Positions 1 to 11,041 of a stretch of DNA of 64,000 nt are shown one piece after another; positions within the stretch are counted from its first letter, which is position 1, and each line of letters begins with the position of its first letter. The translations under genes were made by a program, and so were the position numbers. This DNA comes from Chamaecrista fasciculata. Its lineage: Eukaryota; Streptophyta; Magnoliopsida; Fabales; Fabaceae. The stretch lies in the NCBI GenBank assembly GCA_003254925.1, contig QANZ01017556.1, forward strand, positions 1 through 64,000. The letters are read 5' to 3'. The notes beneath the pieces are model-generated. The model was not told the DNA's origin. It saw only the letters and a list, made by a program, of their open reading frames with translations, and did no database searches.

Positions 1-520
1 GTGAGTGGCTTCTCATTTTTGTCCTGTTCAGGAATTGATTGATAATTGCTTGATGTGAATACTGTGAATTAACTCGTATTGATACTTGGCTGAAATTAGA
101 TAGTTTGAGTATTTGAAAATGTGAGCTTGTAAACTCTGAACGTATTATTGCTGATGAATTTTTATGTGTTTGAAAACCACTACTGAATGTAATCATAGCT
201 AATGTGGATTTGGTTGTGTTGCGAATGCTCCCCTGTGATGGGTTGAGACGGAATATGGAATTACTCCTCATGCGCGAGTGGAGACGGATTACTCCCCAAT
301 GTCGGGTTGAGACGGATCTGTTGATTATTTCCCACGAAGGGTTGAGACGGATGCATATATGAATTTACATGGTTTACTTTTATTATTGTTCTTGTTTTCT
401 TGATTGCATTGGCTACTATAGTGTATTGAGGGTCTTGTTTTCCTTATCGTTTTAAGTTGCTATTATTGAAATTGTTGTTACTTGTAATTATTGATATGTG
501 ACTCCCTATTCCCCATGTGG
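1..520. repeat. Gene-free stretch with a short motif repeated four times
   Basis: No reading frame here looks like a gene. Between 240 and 352 the motif GTTGAGACGGAT (one copy reads GTGGAGACGGAT) recurs four times at 27-37 bp spacing, separated by unrelated AT-rich words. The spacing is too irregular for a satellite. It may be an internal piece of an LTR retrotransposon, but nothing diagnostic is present. Confidence 0.45.
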
Positions 521-596
521 TGGCATTGTGCACCACAATGGAATGGGCTAGTCACTCACTGAGTTATGACTCACTCCTCTCCCCTTTAGTTTCTGG

Positions 597-1266
597 CATG
601 GTTGAGAAAACCGGACCGGACCGGCCGGTCCAACCGGTTGAACCGGGGATCGGACACCAGTTCGGTCCGAGTCCTTCCCAGAACCGGCCAAGAAAGAAAC
701 CGGTCAACAACCGTCCAAACCGGTCAATAACCGGTAAAACCGGAGTGAACTGGCGGGTTTGGAGGTTCAACCGGTTCACATTGTTGGCATGGTGAGCTTC
801 GCAAAAATTGGGTCAGAATGAGATTGGAAAGGAGAAGAAGAAGAAGGGGTAGGGGTGAGAGTGAGAGAGGAAGTGGAATAAGGAGGAGGAGGGGATGAAA
901 AGGGCGTAACTGGTTCGATGACTGATAAATCGATATTATCAGTGATGTGTAGATTGTGAGATTTAGAATCAGATGATGAAAAGAATTAAGAAGACACAAA
1001 TAGTAGGGTTCATACTCTTCAAATCANGGTTCAGTTGTCTAGAATTTATGGATGAATTAGATGGCTATTTTGGCCATGGTTGAGAAAACCGGATCGGACC
1101 GGCCGGTCCAACTGGTTGAACCGGGGATCGGACACCATTCCGGTCCGAGTCCTTCCCAGAACCGGCCAGGAAAGAAATCGGTGATGTGTAGGTTGTGTGA
1201 TTTAGAATCAGATGATGGAAAGAATTAAGAAGACACAAATAGTAGGGTTCATACTCTTCAAATCAG
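597..1266. repeat. ACCGG-rich block duplicated in direct orientation
   Basis: The block at 597-704 (CATGGTTGAGAAAACCGGAC, then many ACCGG/CCGGT words) recurs at 1075-1183 with few mismatches. A second block at about 940-1026 recurs at 1182-1266. In the first copy the blocks are 236 bp apart; in the second they are fused, so the second copy looks like the first with an internal deletion. The ACCGGTTGAACCGG words are largely self-complementary. The reading frames found across it on both strands are low-complexity by-products. One N is present at 1027. Confidence 0.7.
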
Positions 1267-1780
1267 TAGAGGTTGCCTCTTGAATAGATGCTCTTCCATG
1301 AATCCCAACTAGGTCTACAGCCGCCACATATGCAAAGAAGAAGGGAACTTAGAGAGAAGATGTTGGATTCAAAAATTAGTCCAAGTGGCCACTGGGGTAG
1401 GTTTTAATTTTTTTTTGGTTCAAGATGGAGTAGCTTTTAAAATATATGGGATGGGATGGGAAAGTAGGGAAGTCAGAGGCAGTTTCGTGACAAGAAGGAT
1501 AAAGCAAATAAAAGCATTTAAAATTGATTGGACTTTTCTTTTTAAATTTTCAAAAAATTAAAAAAAAAGACCACCACAAAATAGAGTTACTCTAAAGGTC
1601 CAAAGGTCTAAAGGAGGAGTTGGTCTTTTTCAATTTTTTTTTGATTATATTAGTTTATTATTTATTAATATATTATTTATTTATTAATTTATTTATAAAC
1701 GGTCCGACCTCGGTTGAACCATTGAACCTTGAATCGCTGTTTCATCCGATTCAATGATCGGTCCGATTTTAATAACCTTG
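1076..1780. mobile_element. Non-autonomous hAT-like element
   Basis: The left end ATGGTTGAGAAAACCGGA is matched, imperfectly and inverted, by the right end (CGGTCCGATTTTAATAACCT, ending near 1780). The flanks TTTTGGCC (1068-1075) and TTTTGACC (1781-1788) agree at 7 of 8 bases, the size of a hAT target duplication. No transposase is present, so it would depend on an outside enzyme. The family assignment rests on terminal structure only. Confidence 0.5.
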
Positions 1781-1942
1781 TTTTGACCATTCAATTACAT
1801 TGGTTCGGCTCAAAAAATTAGACAAACTGAATCAAATCAAACTAATGCACGAGACAATGTACTAGGTTATGATCTAAACTTAATATGGGCACCGCTCCCA
1901 CTAGATATTCAAAAATAGGTTCACTAGATTGTAGGAGACTAA

Positions 1943-2457
1943 GGGTCCGTTTGGTAAGGTTGGGGGTATGTAAAGGAAAGGGTTTTACAAGGGAAAAATT
2001 GTGAGGGAAAGGAAAAGTAGTTGAGGGAATGTAAAGTAGGTAAAGATTGAAAGTGTTTGGTATAAAAAGGTAGGGGAGGGAAAGTAAAATAGATATAGAA
2101 AAAAATGACAAAAATGCCCTTCCCACAACCACCACAAGACTGCCGCCGCCGCCACCCACCACCGCCGTCCACGGTGGCCGGAGCCGCCGTCAACCGCCGC
2201 CACTGTCGCCGGCCACCTTAGGGGGAGAAAATGGGATGAGAGTGAGAGGGGCAAATTAGGAATTCTACCATAATTCCCTAGGTAGACTTGAATTACATCA
2301 GAAATGTGAAGTAAAGAAAAATGGCCTATGTAATGTAAAACCCTTTACATTGTAATCCACTTTACATAGCTTAAATTACCATACCAAACACATGAAAGTC
2401 TCGAAATTCGTGGAGTTTTACAATGTAAAACTCTTTTCATGGCTACCAAACGGAGCC
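1943..2457. mobile_element. Tourist-type MITE (PIF/Harbinger superfamily)
   Basis: The element begins GGGTCCGTTTGGTA and ends TACCAAACGGAGCC, an inverted pair with one mismatch near the tip, and is flanked by TAA on both sides (1940-1942 and 2458-2460). A 3-bp TTA/TAA duplication and G-rich tips are the hallmark of Tourist elements mobilised by PIF/Harbinger transposase. The 515-bp body holds complementary TGTAAA/TTTACA words near both ends and an unusually GC-rich core (about 2120-2215) of GCC/ACC triplets. Proline-rich minus-strand frames across the core are by-products. Confidence 0.85.
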
Positions 2458-2460
2458 TAA

Positions 2461-3214
2461 GGGTCTACTTGATTCTTGCTCTAAAAAATAATTTTTTATT
2501 TTTTGAAATAAAAATATTGAAAAAACATGTTTGATGTCATTATTATAGTTTTTAAGATTTAAAATTCAAAACTTCAAATATTATTTTTAAAATTTAGAAA
2601 ATAGAAAGCTATTCAAAAATGTTCTAAACTCTCAAAATAATTTTGAAAAAACTTCTAAGAAATTAAAAATCAAAGAAACCCTAACATGTTAACTTTTTCC
2701 AATAAAATTGACAGAACAAAATCTTAGGTACCCTAACTGCTTAACGACGAGAAGCTTAGGTCCCTAAGTGAAACTGGAAAAATCACACCGCACCAATGTG
2801 AGAATCGAGTATACCACAAGTATCTAATATGTAATTTACCCAAAATAAAAATAAAAAAGTTGAAAGCTCGTAGCGCCGCCTAAAACCCTAATAGAAGTAG
2901 TCTGTAGATCACTCATTTTACCATCAAACAAGCAAAATTAATTATAACTCGTTTTAAATTCGAATGAGACGAATTCAAACTTACAAGTTATTCTTAAAAA
3001 ATCATTTGAACTTGAAATGAGAGATGAGAGAAATATGAGAAGACTCAATAATTTAGAACAAAAATGAATCATTTTGTCAAAATTTATGACCAATTTAAAC
3101 ATTTTGAAACAGAAAATATCAAAATAAACATTATGATATATACAGTTAGGACCAAACTAACTCTTTGAGCTCTTTTTAATGATTAAAATTACAACATAAA
3201 ACAAACTGACTCTT
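2461..3214. other. AT-rich stretch, nothing recognised
   Basis: No open frame with gene-like composition, no RNA gene and no clear repeat boundary was seen here. Composition is strongly AT-rich. Confidence 0.5.
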
Positions 3215-3224
3215 GTTTGGTATC

Positions 3225-3568
3225 TATGAAGCATGGACACTGACACGAATACGTGACACGACACGGACACTGACACAGCGACACGTCAAACTCTCAAAAT
3301 TATACGACACGACACGACATATATTTATATATATAAATAATTAAATATTCATAATTTTTAATGAAAAAATTAAAAATTACAATTTTTATTTATAATATAT
3401 GTCATATCTATTATTATTTTCTCTTGCCTATCATGTTAAAGTTACAAAAAATTGATTTATATTCTAAAATTTATGGATATGTGTCGTGTCGGTGTCATAC
3501 GAGTGTCGGACACTGACACGTGTCTGAATCGGCGACACGCCTTCAAAATGAAGTGTCCATGCTTTCTA
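3225..3568. mobile_element. Fold-back Mutator-like MITE, copy 1
   Basis: The element begins TATGAAGCATGGACACTGAC and ends with the inverted partner (GTCCATGCTTTCTA). Both arms are rich in GACACG/CGTGTC words, and the middle is AT-rich. A perfect 10-bp direct repeat GTTTGGTATC flanks it (3215-3224 and 3569-3578). Duplications of 9-11 bp with long inverted repeats are typical of Mutator-like elements. Related copies lie at 27601-27907 (inverse orientation) and 31955-32175. Confidence 0.8.
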
Positions 3569-3769
3569 GTTTGGTATCATTTAGTATCAGAAATTGATCC
3601 ACAAAATTATTAATATAAATACTATTTTGGAATGTGACCAATGTTTTGAATAGAAGAGTGTCTCACCTTATAAGTGCAAATAAGGTTAGGATCAACACAA
3701 AAGAAGGACTCATGGCTTACATAAAACAGAAGGAAGGAAGCCATTAGGAAATTTATTCATGGCCTTAAA

Positions 3770-4064
3770 GTTCAAGTATCCAAATCCCTATACACAGCAC
3801 AATAACATTAAAAAAAGAGAAAATTAACAACTCAGTCCTTGAAAGATTATCAAGCAGACAATTAGGTCCCTGAAAAATTGAAATATAAACTTAGTCATTG
3901 AAAGATCCAAATAGTATACTTTTTAGTCCTTTTCATGACTCTTCCAAAGACTAAAGAGTATACTGTTTAAATCTTTCAATAATTAAACTATGTATTTAAA
4001 TATCTCAGAGACCAAAAAGGTCTAAATTCTCAGCTATGCACAACCATGCATAGCACCTCGACAC
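3770..4064. repeat. Segmental duplicate (left part) with small fold-back element
   Basis: This stretch matches 8402-8690 closely. It contains a fold-back structure at about 3815-4035: GAAAGATCCAAATAGTATAC and its near-complement pair around a centre near 3945. It continues on the far side of the inserted element at 5964. Together with 5964-6160 it forms one duplicated block shared with 8402-8893. Confidence 0.75.
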
Positions 4065-4067
4065 TTA

Positions 4068-4383
4068 GGGTGCGCTTGGATGCACAGTTATAGTGCCTTT
4101 ATCCTCCTTTATCTCCCAGTACTCCTTTACTACCAGAGCTACAGTTACAAATGTTGTTTGTTTTACCTTTATCTCCCCCTCCTTTATTTTCCTCCTTTAT
4201 CTCTCCTTTATCTCTCTTTTATCTTCTAAAATTACTAACATATCCCTACTCAACTACCTATAATTACCTACTTTTTACTATAAAATATTCAAAGGGCATA
4301 TTTGTAAATTGCATATAAAAATAGTTTTTTATTACCCTTACAACTTTCTCTCTCCTTCATCTTTTCTTACTATTTTTTTACTC

Positions 4384-4437
<54 letters not shown>

Positions 4438-5963
4438 ATTTTAAAATACTCAAAATATTAGTTAAAAAGTTTACTAATAAAATAACTTCTTTTCATTTTT
4501 TATTGAACATTAAAAAATAACAGAAAAAATTATTTGAAATTGGTGAAAAAAAATTTTAAATTAAGATAGAAATGTTATTATAAGTTAATGAAGATGAATC
4601 ACATTTTGGCCTAAAAAAATAAAGATGGACGACGTGGGATAGTTTTTATTTGAATAATACATCATGAACGTGGGATGGGATGATATATGGACGTGGGATG
4701 GGTTTTTCTTTTGTATATATATTTTAAATTATTTTATTTTATGTATTATGATGTAATAATTTATTTTATACTATAATTTCAAATGACCGACTACCAGAAG
4801 ACCCTTAGACATATAATATAGTGTAGATATATAATTTATATTAATTTACTTAAAAAATAATGCTAACTTAATAAGTCAATACTTGAGTCATCAAAATATA
4901 TAGCTGAGGGACCAATATGGAACAAAAAATAACTGAGGGACCAATTTGGAACATGGAGCATAACTGAGGGACCAAAATAGGACTTTGGCCTATAATTTTT
5001 GATATATTCGTATTCCTTCCTCTATTTTTCAATTATTTAATAATATTTTTTAGAGTAAAAATTTAAAATAAAATTATTAAGTCCATGTTATTTACATTTT
5101 GATCGATGAGTTAAATATATAATCAAGACCCAAAAAATATAGGTTTTGGTCCCTCCTACAGTATATATATATGGGTAATATTTTTTGTGGTTTAAAAATT
5201 TATGAACATATTAAAAAACAGTAATGGGAAAAAATATATAATTCATTCCCCAAGACTTTACAATTTGGTCCTTCCTCCAGTATATATATAAGTAATATTT
5301 TTTGAAGTGTAAAAAATATACATATTGGTCCATCATTCTGTATATATATGGCTAATATTTTTTGTTCTGCAACTACTGAAGAAGAAAATTTAGAAAAATA
5401 CATAATTCATACCCCAGAAAATATACATTTTGGTCCCTTCTCTATTATATATATAGGTAATATTTTTTGTAGTATCAAAATTTTAAAATAAAATTAAAAG
5501 ACAGTAAACAGGAAAAATATATAATCTAGTCCCTAAAAGTTTACAATTCAGTACTCAAAAATTACATTTTGGTCCCACATTCACACCTCCATCCTCCTTT
5601 ACCTTACCACTCCAAAAATCTCCTTTATTAACTTCCTCCTTTAGTACAAATTTCGAGGCAATCATTACTCATACCACTTTACTAACACCAAAACAAACAA
5701 AAAAACAACACTCCTTTATCCTTCTTTATTTTTACCATTTTTACCCTATACAAATTTAAAATACCAATACTATTATTTCAACCCACCACAATCATTACAT
5801 ACCCTTTAAAATAATTTCACATCATAATTCCTCCTTTATCTCTCATTTTCCCGAACACAATTTACTAAAAACCTCCTTTATAACACAAATCCTTTACCTC
5901 TCCTTTATTACCTCCCCTATTCCTTTATCCTCCTTTATCTTAACTTTGCATCCAAACGCACCC
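4068..5963. mobile_element. 1.9-kb Tourist/Harbinger-like non-autonomous element
   Basis: The left end GGGTGCGCTTGGATGCA and right end TGCATCCAAACGCACCC are inverted copies with one mismatch. TTA flanks both sides (4065-4067 and 5964-5966). The related segment near 8690 runs straight through this point without the element, giving an empty site. Subterminal regions are packed with CTCCTTTATC words. Inside are a CT microsatellite (4385-4433) and four diverged units with TTTTGGTCC...TATATATA...GGTAATATTTTTTG (about 5110-5480). No transposase frame was found, so it must be moved in trans. Confidence 0.88.
4385..4433. repeat. (CT)n microsatellite
   Basis: About 24 uninterrupted CT dinucleotides lie inside the 1.9-kb Harbinger-like element. 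Confidence 0.95.
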
Positions 5964-6600
5964 TTAGTCATCGGAGCGGCTTGACGTCACGTGGGCCTCG
6001 AATTACCAAGTGAGAGAACATCAACATCAGATAACGGCACAAGGCCCAAGTTCCACCTCTCAGCACTAGCAGTACACCCTCCAATCACGTACAAGTCATC
6101 ACCTACCCCAATCATTGCACAGTCACTTCTCCATCGAAACTCAGAAGCTTCACACACAAACTTAGGAAGTCCTTCAATGATTGGTCCAAACATAATTGCA
6201 ACCTGCATTAATTAATATATATGAACAAATTAACTATAGACACATATAATAAAAAATTTTATAATGAAAATATATAAATTAACCAATTTTTTTTGGTAAG
6301 CATAAAAGAACCAAATTAACCCATCTCTTATTTGCACAACATTTATAAAAAAATGAGAATTTTACACATTAAAACAAAATATAGAAAATATATGAAATAC
6401 TCATTGACATATATATTGATAGATACCTTTGATAAATCATTGATTTGGTAAAAATAGATAATTTGTCGATATATATCCCTTGTACTTGAACCATCTTCCT
6501 CTTCCTCCCCATCTTCTTCCTCAATGGTTTTTCCCCAAAACCTATGATATCTTTTAAAAGTGAGAATATTGAATTGCTTGTTGGTTAGCACACTTATTTA
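5964..6600 (-). pseudogene. Kelch-repeat protein fragment, interrupted
   Basis: Read on the minus strand, an exon starting at 6202 after a good acceptor encodes a kelch-like segment with DDLYVIGG followed about 20 residues later by a DVDVLSL strand and then NSRPT. The next codon is TGA (5987-5989), where the duplicate near 8716 has TGG, so a tryptophan has become a stop. A few codons later the frame runs into the Harbinger-like insertion. A possible upstream exon (about 6427-6590, acidic, ending GATTTATCAAAG before a GTATCT donor) joins in frame at residue VAIMFGP. Kelch blades of this type usually occur in plant F-box/kelch substrate receptors, but no F-box is seen. It is a dead fragment. 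Confidence 0.6.
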
Positions 6601-6615
6601 TAGATGGATAAATTT

Positions 6616-7003
6616 AAAACAACGACAAGTTAAACTACGACTATTTAAAACAACGATTGGTTAAAATACGATTATTTAAGACAACGACTAGTCGAACTAC
6701 GACTAATCAAGCTATGACTTTAATTAAACTAAACAACGACATTGGTAAATTTATTTACTATATATGGATATCATAATTAAGATGGCTTGCATCTTGAAAC
6801 ATAAAAATATAAAGTAATGAGTAAGAAAAGAAAAAAATGAATACATTTAAAATAACGACTAGTTAAACTACGACTATTTAAAACAACGTTTAGTTCAACT
6901 ACGATTATTAAAAACAATAACTAGTTGAACTACAATTATTTAAAACAACGACTAATTGAACTACGACTTTAATTAAACTAAACAACGACATTGGTACATT
7001 TAC
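6616..7003. repeat. 31-bp tandem repeats in two blocks
   Basis: Units of 31 bp, about AAAACAACGACTAGTTGAAC plus TACGACTATTT, occur three to four times at 6616-6740 and four times at 6849-6975. Each block ends in the same tail, AAACTAAACAACGACATTGG. The second block lies in the loop of the inverted repeat described in the next entry. This is not CRISPR: units abut without spacers and vary by substitutions. Confidence 0.85.
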
Positions 7004-7098
7004 TTTTGTGTACAATATATGTTTTTTATTTTCTTTACTAATTATTACTCATTACATTTTTATGTTTCTAGATGCCAAACCATCTTTATTATGATATC
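6767..7098. repeat. Imperfect inverted repeat enclosing a 31-bp array
   Basis: The left arm 6767-6824 (GATATCATAATTAAGATGGC...) is complementary to the right arm 7045-7098 (...GCCAAACCATC...ATGATATC) at most positions over about 54 bp. The 220-bp loop contains the second 31-bp array. It may be a non-autonomous transposon, but no target duplication could be fixed. Confidence 0.7.
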
Positions 7099-7099
7099 T

Positions 7100-8400
7100 A
7101 AGACACTATATTTATAGAGGTTCGGATTCAAGTAAAACTTGATCTTACATCCTCTCTTCAAACACATGGAATGAGAATTTTATTAAATGAGTAATCACAA
7201 TTACACAATGCCTAACAACTTTATTGGGTAACCACAATTGGTTTTACAACAACTTCTAATTATTTGTGATCTTTACACTCTCTACAACCTTACAAATTAC
7301 ACCAGATAACCATACAATTTTTTTGACTTTTCCTAATAACTTCAATGTATCACTCTTTTAGTACCCTAACCCAAGATTCATTTAATAGTTTTACACATTA
7401 GTGACTGAACAAACTCACTAAAATCTCAAGCTCTTAACTAAATAGATAATAATGAATTCACACATGAACTTTGGATTGTACATGACGGCATTTGAAGTCC
7501 TTTGGTAATGGGAACACCTTCTGCATGATTGGAGCATGTCTGGCTGCTTTTGTTTTTCTAAAATTTGTCAAATCTCGAAGGTGCAAGAGATAGCACAAAT
7601 ATAATCCTCATTTGCTTCTCTGACTTACCTAAGTTGACAAACAATTGAATTATAATGATGTCCTGCATGTAATTATATTAATAAGTGTAATTATGGCATA
7701 AATAAAATCAGGGGAAATTGAATTCCAAACAAACATGGAACCTTGTTATTACTAAAGTTAGTATTAATTTACAAGTTTAATTTGCTATCATTATCGTTAT
7801 GAAAACCTCAATTTAAAATTCTCTCATTTTACATGTCAATATTATGAAATACTACTCAAGAAAAATCGTATTTGACGTTAAACAAATTCATTGTGTTGAA
7901 AGAAGAATAAATAAAAATAAAAGTTACCTTTTTAAGTGTTTTGTTCTCCATTAATATCAATTTGTGACTACACCAACACACACTTTTGCCACCATTGCTA
8001 GCTAAAGTTTTTTTCAGTCAAACATTGAATCGTCCAAAAGACCAAAACCAAAAGCTTGTTCTAACACAAATTTAAAATTTGAGGGATTCTGGAACTAAAA
8101 TTTTCATCTCTTACCATTATATATCATGCTGAATGAGTCACCTTTTAAGTTGAATGATTTCCTTGCTCCTCACAAGATCTAACCACTGCTCAACAAAATT
8201 TTGCCACCATTACTACTTACTAGCCGCCAAAAAATAAAACTTTCAAGGATTAGATAAGTTAAAAAAAATTGAACAATCCAAAAGTAATAACCAAGACCAA
8301 AAGCAGCCACCATTTGCACCATTTTGGATAGCTGATATCAATTATCATCATATTTCATTCTCAATATCTCTATGAATAATATGTGAGCTTTCTCCTTGTT
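7100..8400. other. Long stretch without a recognisable gene
   Basis: AT-rich sequence with frequent stops in all frames. No domain, RNA gene or transposon end was recognised. Confidence 0.5.
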
Positions 8401-8401
8401 C

Positions 8402-8893
8402 ATGTATCCAAATCCACAGACCACAGCACAATAACACAAAAAAGAGTAAAATAACAACTCAGTCCTCGAATTATCAAGTTCACAACTGGGTCCCTGAAAG
8501 ATAGAAATATAAATTTAGTCACTGAAAGATCCAAATAGTATAATTTTTAGTCCTTTTCATGACTCTTCTAAGGACTAAAGAGTATACAGTTTATATCTTT
8601 CAAGGGCTAAACTATGTATTTCAATATCTCAGGGACCCGAAAGGTCTAAATTTTCAGCAACGCACAACCATAAATAGCACCTCGACACTTTGTCATCGGA
8701 GCGGACCGACGCCACGTGGGCCTCGGATTACCAAGTGAGAGAACATCAACATCAGATAACGACACAAGGCCCAAGTTCCACCTCTTAGCACTAGTACTGC
8801 ATACATCCTCCAATCACATACAAGTCATCACCTATCCCAATAATTGCACATTCACTTCTCTAACGAGACTCAGATGCCTCACACACAAACTTG
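8402..8893 (-). pseudogene. Second copy of the kelch fragment and flank (empty site)
   Basis: This segment repeats 3770-4064 joined to 5964-6160 with moderate divergence and lacks the 1.9-kb element: CTCGACACTT runs directly into TGTCATCGG. On the minus strand the frame keeps TGG where copy 1 has TGA and reads on through APMTKCRGAIYGC before a stop near 8660. Homology breaks off at about 8893, where retrotransposon sequence begins. The kelch frame here is partial, without start or remaining blades. Confidence 0.65.
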
Positions 8894-9030
8894 GTGTCCT
8901 CTTTACGTTTGTGAAATTACTTTCTATTTCTTTCCTTAGTTCTTACATGGTATCAGAGCCACAAGAAGTTCAAGTTTATTCTAGAAGGAAGAAAAAGATG
9001 GTCAGTCATGGTCGAAAACGTAACATTTCT
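8894..9030 (+). mobile_element. LTR end and primer-binding site of a Copia-type element
   Basis: TGGTATCAGAGC at 8948-8959 is the standard primer-binding site complementary to the 3' end of initiator methionine tRNA. It directly follows an LTR-like end (...TTCTTACA). Only about 50 bp of LTR precedes it before the kelch copy, and the following sequence soon loses any frame. It is therefore a small remnant. Confidence 0.7.
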
Positions 9031-9059
9031 TGAATTCAAGGAAAAAATTTTGATTGTAC

Positions 9060-10250
9060 CTAAAGTCCAAACCTTATTTTTTTTGTTGGTCTCTTGAAGA
9101 TTTTTTTTCTTTTGAAATCTGGTCTCTTGAATAAATTAGTAGTCCTCTGTGGATAGCTGTTATATATAATAAAGGAATTGAATTTTCATAGCATTTTTTA
9201 CATTTGGGAAAAATACCAGAGAGGTGATAATGCAAACTCCTATCGATCAGTAATCCCACGACAACTATCTATACTAAGGCCTAGTAATGAAAAGGACTCA
9301 TTTGCTCCTCACAGAGCTTCTTTAATTTCTCATCAAGAGACCCTAATCCATTTACACCTAGCTTACTCAAGGTGATTATGCACTTTGAAAATTCATCCAC
9401 TTTTGAAGGTTTATAATTGTAACATACACATTCACTCCTGGCCTTCTTCTAAGTTACTCATCATCAAAGTCATTGACCCTTAGTCCCATTTGTGACATTT
9501 TTTGCTTGAAAGTGATGAAAACTTTATGAGTTCTTTTAATGAAGCAATGGCAAGTGATTCATAAATGATCAATATGACATTGATGAGAGTGTGAGTGGGT
9601 TTCAAGGGCCTTGATTCGTTGGTTGATGTGGGTACATCAGTATGTCAATCAGTTTGTTAGAAAGGAATTGTAAATTAATTAAGAATGCACAAAATAATTT
9701 ATCAAATTTCCGAGTATTATGATTTTAGGCAGGATACATATATATATATCAATGGAGGGACTATTGGAAGACCAAATTGCCCATGAGAATGCTGATTTTT
9801 GGCTACAAGTTCTTGAATGAGTGAAGGTCTTCCTTTTGGAGATGTTTTGAGTAGGCATTATCTCCATATACAATCTTGTTGTCCACTTTGTTACAGTTTA
9901 TCAGGGCGTCATGGTTTGGCACTCCACTTGCAATTAGAATGGATGCAGTTATTGAGCATAATATAATTGAGTGGCTTAGAAATCGTTACATTAATTACTA
10001 AAAGCACCCGACGAGGCTACATAATATTTCAAGTTTACAGAATAATTTAAAAATATCTAAAAATCTTCAAGAGTCACTTAAATTAGCACTTTCCGCTCCG
10101 CCACTCTGATTTGTTGACACTTAAATTAGCACTTTAAAACCTATAATGCCATAACATCACGCAAATAACTAATTTATCAATAACTTAAGGTTAAATCATG
10201 CAAATAAGCTCAATCAATATAATAAAATAACATGGAATGTTATTAGAATA
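9060..10250. other. Gene-free AT-rich stretch
   Basis: No gene, RNA or repeat with definable ends was recognised. The short open frames present have no recognisable motif. Confidence 0.5.
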
Positions 10251-10257
10251 TAGGCAA

Positions 10258-10606
10258 AAGTACTATTGGTACCCCAAAAGTATGCAGTCATTTTTAGTTA
10301 TACCTCTAAAGTTTTTTTCCGTCAATTGTACCTTCAAAATATGAGGTCAATTTCAGTTTACCCTAAAATTAATTTTTTTAGTCAATTATACCCCCAATGT
10401 TTCACATGTGAGTCATTGTACCCCCAAATACCCCACCCCCCCGTACAATTGAATAAAAAGAAAAGATTCAGAGTATAATCGACTAAAAAAAACTTTAGAG
10501 GTATAATTTAAACTGATCTTATACTTTGAAGGTACAATTAACCAAAAAAAAATTTAGGGGTACAATTGAAAATGACCGTATACTTTCAGAGTATCAAAAG
10601 TACTTT
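10258..10606. mobile_element. Fold-back element (GGTACC arm type)
   Basis: The left arm from AAAAGTACTATTGGTACCCC is the inverted counterpart of the right arm ending AGTATCAAAAGTACTTTTAC. Each arm contains spaced repeats of AAAGT/GGTACAATT words. Total about 350 bp with a C-rich centre near 10436. It belongs with the similar fold-backs at 26740, 40018, 48760, 56782 and 62345. Confidence 0.7.
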
Positions 10607-11041
10607 TACATGACAATATTTGGTTAGATCACTTATGTCGTAGAATAATTTTATTAGTTCAATACCTAATATATTATAAACTAATAAAGAAAAATTAAAT
10701 TAAAGATACTGAACTTTTAAGGTAAACTTCGGTAATTGATGAAAGTATAGAAAAGTGAATTTATTGGTTAGAAAGTGTTAGGACTAAGGTAAACTTCAAA
10801 TTCTTGAAAAAGAAAATAGGTTCTTGAGTGAGAGGACAGCAAATATAGAAGACGGGGAGAGAGAAACAAAGGCCAGAAACTAAGAGAAAGAGAGAGAAAT
10901 TAGAGAATGAATTTGTCTTTCATTACTAGAGAGGTGATAATGTTGAGTGCAATACAAGGTATATTTATCATGAGATACCTGAGGTGCAACAACTAACTAA
11001 CATAACAACAACTTCAAGAAATAACTAATTAACCTTACAGT

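Noticed and set aside
517..999. Overlapping open frames on both strands in the ACCGG-rich block
   Set aside because: Composition follows the repeated ACCGG words, the frames start at non-ATG codons, and the same sequence recurs at 1075 as a transposon end.
1842..2254. Three overlapping minus-strand frames rich in Pro/Ser/Leu/Phe
   Set aside because: They lie within or across the Tourist MITE and its GC-rich core and show no domain.
6616..6990. CRISPR-like appearance of the 31-bp repeats
   Set aside because: Units abut with no spacers, vary in sequence and lie in a plant nuclear genome with introns.
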